From Nocardioides mangrovicus (lineage in GTDB: Bacteria; Actinomycetota; Actinomycetes; Propionibacteriales; Nocardioidaceae): 64,000 nucleotides of DNA. The translations under genes were made by a program, and so were the position numbers. Under the pieces are notes generated by a model. The model saw only the letters and a list, made by a program, of their open reading frames with translations. It did not search any database and had not been told where the DNA came from. The stretch is from positions 801,913-865,912 of the forward strand of contig NZ_RDBE01000001.1 of assembly GCF_003674065.1 (NCBI RefSeq), given 5' to 3'. Positions 60,804 to 64,000 of the stretch are shown piece by piece (the stretch's first letter is position 1; the number at the start of each line of letters is the position of its first letter).

Positions 60804-61331
60804 GTGACAGTCGTCGCCGTGCATCGGGACGCCGAGCACCGCTTCAGCAAGCAGCCGGTCGAGGAGATCGTGCTGCTCGCGGGGCTCGGCGTGAAGGGCG
60901 ACGCCCACCTCGGCGTCACCGTGCAGCACCGCTCGCGCGTGCGTCGCGACCCCACGCAGCCCAACCTGCGACAGGTGCACCTGATCCACGCCGAGCTGCT
61001 CGACGAGGTCAGCCACGAGGTCCGTCCCGGTGACCTCGGCGAGAACGTCACCACCCGCGGCGTCGACCTGCTCGGCCTGCCCACCGGCACGCTGCTGCAC
61101 CTCGGCGCCGAGGCCGTCGTGCGCGTCACCGGGTTGCGCAACCCGTGCACCCAGATCGACGGCTTCTCCGACGGGCTGCTGCGCGAGCTGGTCACCCGCG
61201 ACGAGGCCGGCCACGTCGTGCGGCTCGGCGGGGTCATGGGTGTGGTGGAGCGGGGCGGTGTGGTGCGTGCGGGCGACGCGATCGTCGTCGAGACCCCGGC
61301 CGGCGAGCCGCGTCCGCTCGAGCCGGTGTGA
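60804..61331 (+). CDS. MOSC domain protein
   Basis: 175-aa protein of the MOSC (Moco sulfurase C-terminal) superfamily. Visible are GVKGDAHLGVTVQHRSR, PGDLGENVTTRGVDLLGLPTGTLLHLG and the conserved Cys in GLRNPCTQID, thought to bind sulfur or the molybdenum cofactor. Stand-alone forms are related to YiiM, which detoxifies N-hydroxylated compounds. Its TGA overlaps the next GTG by 4 bp. Confidence 0.9.
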   Translation: MTVVAVHRDAEHRFSKQPVEEIVLLAGLGVKGDAHLGVTVQHRSRVRRDPTQPNLRQVHLIHAELLDEVSHEVRPGDLGENVTTRGVDLLGLPTGTLLHLGAEAVVRVTGLRNPCTQIDGFSDGLLRELVTRDEAGHVVRLGGVMGVVERGGVVRAGDAIVVETPAGEPRPLEPV

Positions 61332-61849
61332 GCACGGCGCTGCGCCGGCTCGCGGTGGCGGGCCTGGTGCTCGGGGTGCTCGGCGTGGTGGTGCCGCTGC
61401 TGTTCGGCGACCTGTTCCAGAGCTGGGACCGGTTCGGCAGCGTCGAGATCCCCGGCCACGGCTCGGTGCGGCTGCCGGCCGGCGCCGTCGACGTCTCCTT
61501 CCGCGGCATCAGCGCCGACGGCGGGGGCGGCGGCAGCGTGGCGGTGCCGCGGTTCTCGGCGTCGATCGAGCGCTCGGGCACGGCCGACCCGGTGTTCCAC
61601 AAGGTCGACGGTGGCGCGGTCAGCGTCAACAACGTGGTGCACGTGCCGGTGTGGCGGGTCGCCGTGCGGCGGGCCGGGACGTACGAGGTGACCACCAGCG
61701 GTGAGGACCGCGGCTACGTGGCCATCTACCTCGACCTCGGTCACCGCCGCCACTACGGCCGGCTGCAGCTGGGCGCGGGGGTGCTCCTCGTGGCGTCGCT
61801 GCTCGCCCTGCTGGTGGCACGCGGTCGGCGCCGCACCGCCGATCAGTAG
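61328..61849 (+). CDS. Two-TM membrane protein of unknown function, 173 aa
   Basis: GTG start overlaps the MOSC stop by 4 bp. Helix 1 at residues 8-27 (LAVAGLVLGVLGVVVPLLFG), an external domain of about 110 residues with a Gly run (SADGGGGGSVAVPRF) and beta-strand pattern (VWRVAVRRAGTYEVTTSGE), and helix 2 at 143-163 with a basic tail. No family recognised; the ectodomain may be a small beta-sandwich. Confidence 0.75.
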   Translation: MSTALRRLAVAGLVLGVLGVVVPLLFGDLFQSWDRFGSVEIPGHGSVRLPAGAVDVSFRGISADGGGGGSVAVPRFSASIERSGTADPVFHKVDGGAVSVNNVVHVPVWRVAVRRAGTYEVTTSGEDRGYVAIYLDLGHRRHYGRLQLGAGVLLVASLLALLVARGRRRTADQ

Positions 61850-61863
61850 TCGCGGGCGATCAG

Positions 61864-61869
61864 TAGTCT
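61864..61869 (+). promoter_or_regulatory. -10 box (TAGTCT) for leaderless FAH-family gene
   Basis: TAGTCT is 7 nt before the GTG at 61877, identical to the box before ilvD. Confidence 0.55.
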
Positions 61870-61876
61870 CGGCCCC

Positions 61877-62692
61877 GTGCGTATCGCGAGATTCACCACC
61901 GGCGAGGACCCCCAGTTCGGGGTCGTGACCGGCGAGGTCGACGACAACGGCATCCCCGACGAGGACTGCGTGGTGGTGGCCCTGGCCGGCGACCCGCTCT
62001 ACGCCGGCGTGCAGCTGACGCAAGAGGAGCACCGGCTGGCTGACGTCCGGCTGCTGGCGCCGGTGCTGCCGCGCAGCAAGGTGGTCGGCATCGGCAAGAA
62101 CTACGCGGCTCACGTCGCCGAGATGGGCACCGGGGACGCCCCCAGCGAGCCGCTGATGTTCCTCAAGCCCAACACCAGCGTCGTCGGCCCCGGCGACCCG
62201 ATCTTCTACCCGCCGCAGAGCAACGAGGTGCACTTCGAGGGCGAGCTCGCCGTCGTCATCGGCCGCATCTGCCGCGACGTGCCGCCCGAGCAGGCCACCG
62301 ACGTGATCTTCGGCTACACCGCGGCCAACGACGTCACGGCGCGCGACCTGCAGCGCGGCGACGGCCAGTGGGCGCGGGCGAAGGGCTTCGACTCCTTCTG
62401 CCCGCTGGGGCCGTGGATCGAGACCGACCTCGACCCGCACGACTTCGAGGTCGGCCGGCCCGTGCGCACCTGGGTCAACGGCGACCTCAAGCAGGACGGC
62501 TCCACCGCCGACCTGATCTTCGACCTGCCCACGCTCGTCTCCCACGTCAGTGCCGCGATGACGCTGCTGCCCGGCGACGTCATCCTCACCGGCACCCCCG
62601 ACGGCGTCGGCCCGATCGTGCCCGGCGACGAGGTCGAGGTCTTCGTCGGCGGCATCGGCAACCTCACGAACGTGGTGAAGAACCGTGACTGA
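61877..62692 (+). CDS. Fumarylacetoacetate hydrolase-family protein
   Basis: 271-aa FAH-fold enzyme. The catalytic core starts at [17 protein letters not shown] (residues 72-88), the metal site lies in [14 protein letters not shown], followed by [27 protein letters not shown] and [18 protein letters not shown]. These are the marks of acylpyruvase/hydroxymuconate-isomerase-type members; many hydrolyse acylpyruvates or decarboxylate oxaloacetate. It overlaps gltX by 8 bp, a linkage I recall in other actinobacteria. Confidence 0.93.
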   Translation: MRIARFTTGEDPQFGVVTGEVDDNGIPDEDCVVVALAGDPLYAGVQLTQEEHRLADVRLLAPVLPRSKVVGIGKNYAAHVAEMGTGDAPSEPLMFLKPNTSVVGPGDPIFYPPQSNEVHFEGELAVVIGRICRDVPPEQATDVIFGYTAANDVTARDLQRGDGQWARAKGFDSFCPLGPWIETDLDPHDFEVGRPVRTWVNGDLKQDGSTADLIFDLPTLVSHVSAAMTLLPGDVILTGTPDGVGPIVPGDEVEVFVGGIGNLTNVVKNRD

Positions 62693-64000
62693 GCTGAACC
62701 CCGCCGTGCGCGTGCGGATGGCGCCCTCGCCGACCGGCTCGCCGCACGTGGGCCTGGCCCGTACTGCCTTGTTCAACTGGGCCTTCGCGCGCCACCACGG
62801 CGGCACCTTCGTCTTCCGCATCGAGGACACCGACACCGCACGGAACACCCAGGAGTCCTACGACGCCCTCATCGAGGTGATGCACTGGCTCGGCCTGGAG
62901 TGGGACGAGGGGCCGGAGAAGGGCGGGCCGTTCGGGCCGTACCTGCAGTCCGAGCGTGGCGAGATCTACGCCGACGTGCTGGTCCGGCTGCGCGGCACCG
63001 ACCACGTCTACGACTGCTTCTGCACCACCGAGGAGGTCGACGCCCGGCGCAAGGCCAGCGGGTCGAAGCTGCAGGGCTACGACGGCTTCTGCCGCGACCT
63101 GAGCGCCGAGCAGCGCGCCGCGTTCGAGGCCGAGGGCCGCCGGCCGGTCCTGCGGTTCCGGATGCCCGACGGCTCGATCACCTTCGACGACCTGGTGCGC
63201 GGCGAGGTCACCTTCGCCTCCGAGCACGTGCCCGACTACGCGCTCGCGCGCGCCAACGGCGAGCCGCTCTACACGCTGGTCAACCCGGTCGACGACGCGC
63301 TGATGGGGATCACCCACGTGCTGCGTGGCGAGGACCTGCTCTCCAGCACGCCGCGTCAGATCGCGCTCTACGAGGCACTGAAGGAGCTCGGCGTCGCCCA
63401 GCACACGCCGCGCTTCGGGCACCTGCCGTACGTGATGGGCGAGGGCAACAAGAAGCTCTCCAAGCGCGATCCCGAGGCCAACCTGCTCGGCTACCGCGAC
63501 GCCGGCTTCCTGCCCGAGGGGCTGCTCAACTACCTGGCCCTGCTGGGCTGGGCCATCTCCGGGGACCGCGACGTCTTCACCCTGCCCGAGATGGTCGACG
63601 CCTTCGAGATCGGCGACGTCAACCCAAACCCGGCGCGCTTCGACCTGAAGAAGGCCGAGGCCATCAACGGCGACCACATGCGGATGGTGCCCGTCTCGGA
63701 GATGGCCGAGCGGGTCGTGCCGTTCCTGCAGGCGGCCGGCGTCCTCCCCGCCGAGCCCACCGACTTCCAGCGCGACCTGCTCGCCCGCGCCGTGCCGCTG
63801 GTGCACGAGCGGATGAACAAGCTCACCGAGGCGCCCGGCATGCTCGGGTTCTTGTTCGTCACCGACGTCGCCTACGACGAGGCCGACGTCGCCGCCGTCC
63901 TCGACGACGCCGGCCGCGAAGTCGTCACCGCGTCGGCGACCGCGCTCGAGGCGCTGGAGGAGTGGACCACTCCGGCCATCGAGGAGGCGCTGCGCGCCGC
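62685..64000 (+). CDS. gltX: Glutamyl-tRNA synthetase, 3' end outside window
   Basis: Class I aminoacyl-tRNA synthetase that charges tRNA(Glu), and probably also tRNA(Gln) in this GatCAB-containing organism. GTG 62685 starts inside the FAH gene (8-bp overlap); the first 438 codons are present. HIGH-type motif SPHVG at residues 19-23 in [50 protein letters not shown], and the KMSKS-type KLSKR at 257-261. No zinc-finger Cys cluster of the E. coli type beyond DCFCTTEE is seen. Confidence 0.96.
   Translation, partial: MTELNPAVRVRMAPSPTGSPHVGLARTALFNWAFARHHGGTFVFRIEDTDTARNTQESYDALIEVMHWLGLEWDEGPEKGGPFGPYLQSERGEIYADVLVRLRGTDHVYDCFCTTEEVDARRKASGSKLQGYDGFCRDLSAEQRAAFEAEGRRPVLRFRMPDGSITFDDLVRGEVTFASEHVPDYALARANGEPLYTLVNPVDDALMGITHVLRGEDLLSSTPRQIALYEALKELGVAQHTPRFGHLPYVMGEGNKKLSKRDPEANLLGYRDAGFLPEGLLNYLALLGWAISGDRDVFTLPEMVDAFEIGDVNPNPARFDLKKAEAINGDHMRMVPVSEMAERVVPFLQAAGVLPAEPTDFQRDLLARAVPLVHERMNKLTEAPGMLGFLFVTDVAYDEADVAAVLDDAGREVVTASATALEALEEWTTPAIEEALRA

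Overview
The window is a chromosomal segment of a high-GC Gram-positive bacterium. Very high G+C, many GTG starts, GTGA/ATGA stop-start overlaps, a GatCAB amidotransferase, a cobalamin-independent MetE-like protein beside mnmA, and an F420-type nitroreductase all point to Actinobacteria. The protein style fits Nocardioidaceae (Nocardioides-like), but that placement is an impression, not a computed result. I see no tRNA, rRNA, CRISPR array, intact insertion sequence or prophage. The core gene order (mnmA, ligA, gatCAB, ilvBNC, serA, leuB, ilvE, cimA, gltX) is the housekeeping backbone I recall from other actinobacterial chromosomes, with strain-level genes between.

Layout. 1-3 kb: tail of a cysteine desulfurase, mnmA and a MetE-like protein (sulfur transfer and tRNA thiolation). 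3-6 kb: a DHA2 efflux pump, its TetR repressor with two operator-like palindromes, and a hydrolase. 6-14.5 kb: ligA, an AGE-family isomerase, a DUF2079 membrane protein, gatCAB. 14.5-18.5 kb: a repeat-rich gap, then a four-gene minus-strand operon in which every junction is a 4-bp overlap. 18.6-27 kb: ilvD, a sedolisin, VOC and GNAT genes, then ilvBNC behind a leader-peptide attenuator. 27-41.5 kb: two unknown genes, a NarL-type two-component system, two PRC-barrel genes with a tiny membrane protein, a GGCT-like protein, a second sedolisin, serA, a Tat-exported PhoD phosphatase, a divergent MocR/YczE pair and a cell-wall amidase. 41.5-52 kb: an amino-acid permease, a methyltransferase, leuB and ilvE behind a second branched-chain leader peptide, a membrane-fused Ser/Thr kinase, a patatin, and cimA behind a third leader peptide. 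52-64 kb: an amidase, three tightly overlapping genes for unknown anchored proteins, an XRE-cupin/flavoprotein pair, an exonuclease-like pseudogene, a DNA-glycosylase-like gene carrying an in-frame repeat, MOSC and FAH genes, and the start of gltX.

How the genes work together. Seven branched-chain amino-acid genes lie here (ilvD, ilvB, ilvN, ilvC, leuB, ilvE, cimA). Three transcription units open with tiny peptides rich in Leu/Val/Ile codons: 15 aa before ilvB, 15 aa before leuB, 11 aa before cimA. Two of the three end in a hairpin plus U-tract before the structural gene, as expected for ribosome-mediated attenuation. GltX and GatCAB together would make Gln-tRNA(Gln) by the indirect route.

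Most unusual content. (1) A dispersed family of palindromes opening with GGRTAGTC and closing with GACTAYCC occurs five times. Three copies lie where genes converge, two supply the stop codon of the upstream gene, and one sits in frame inside a coding sequence. The inner arms differ between copies but stay self-complementary. (2) A second palindromic family occurs twice. (3) Three unreported-size genes (39, 41 and 43 aa) have sequence support. (4) Many genes have a TANNNT-type -10 box 6-8 nt before the start codon, implying widespread leaderless mRNAs.
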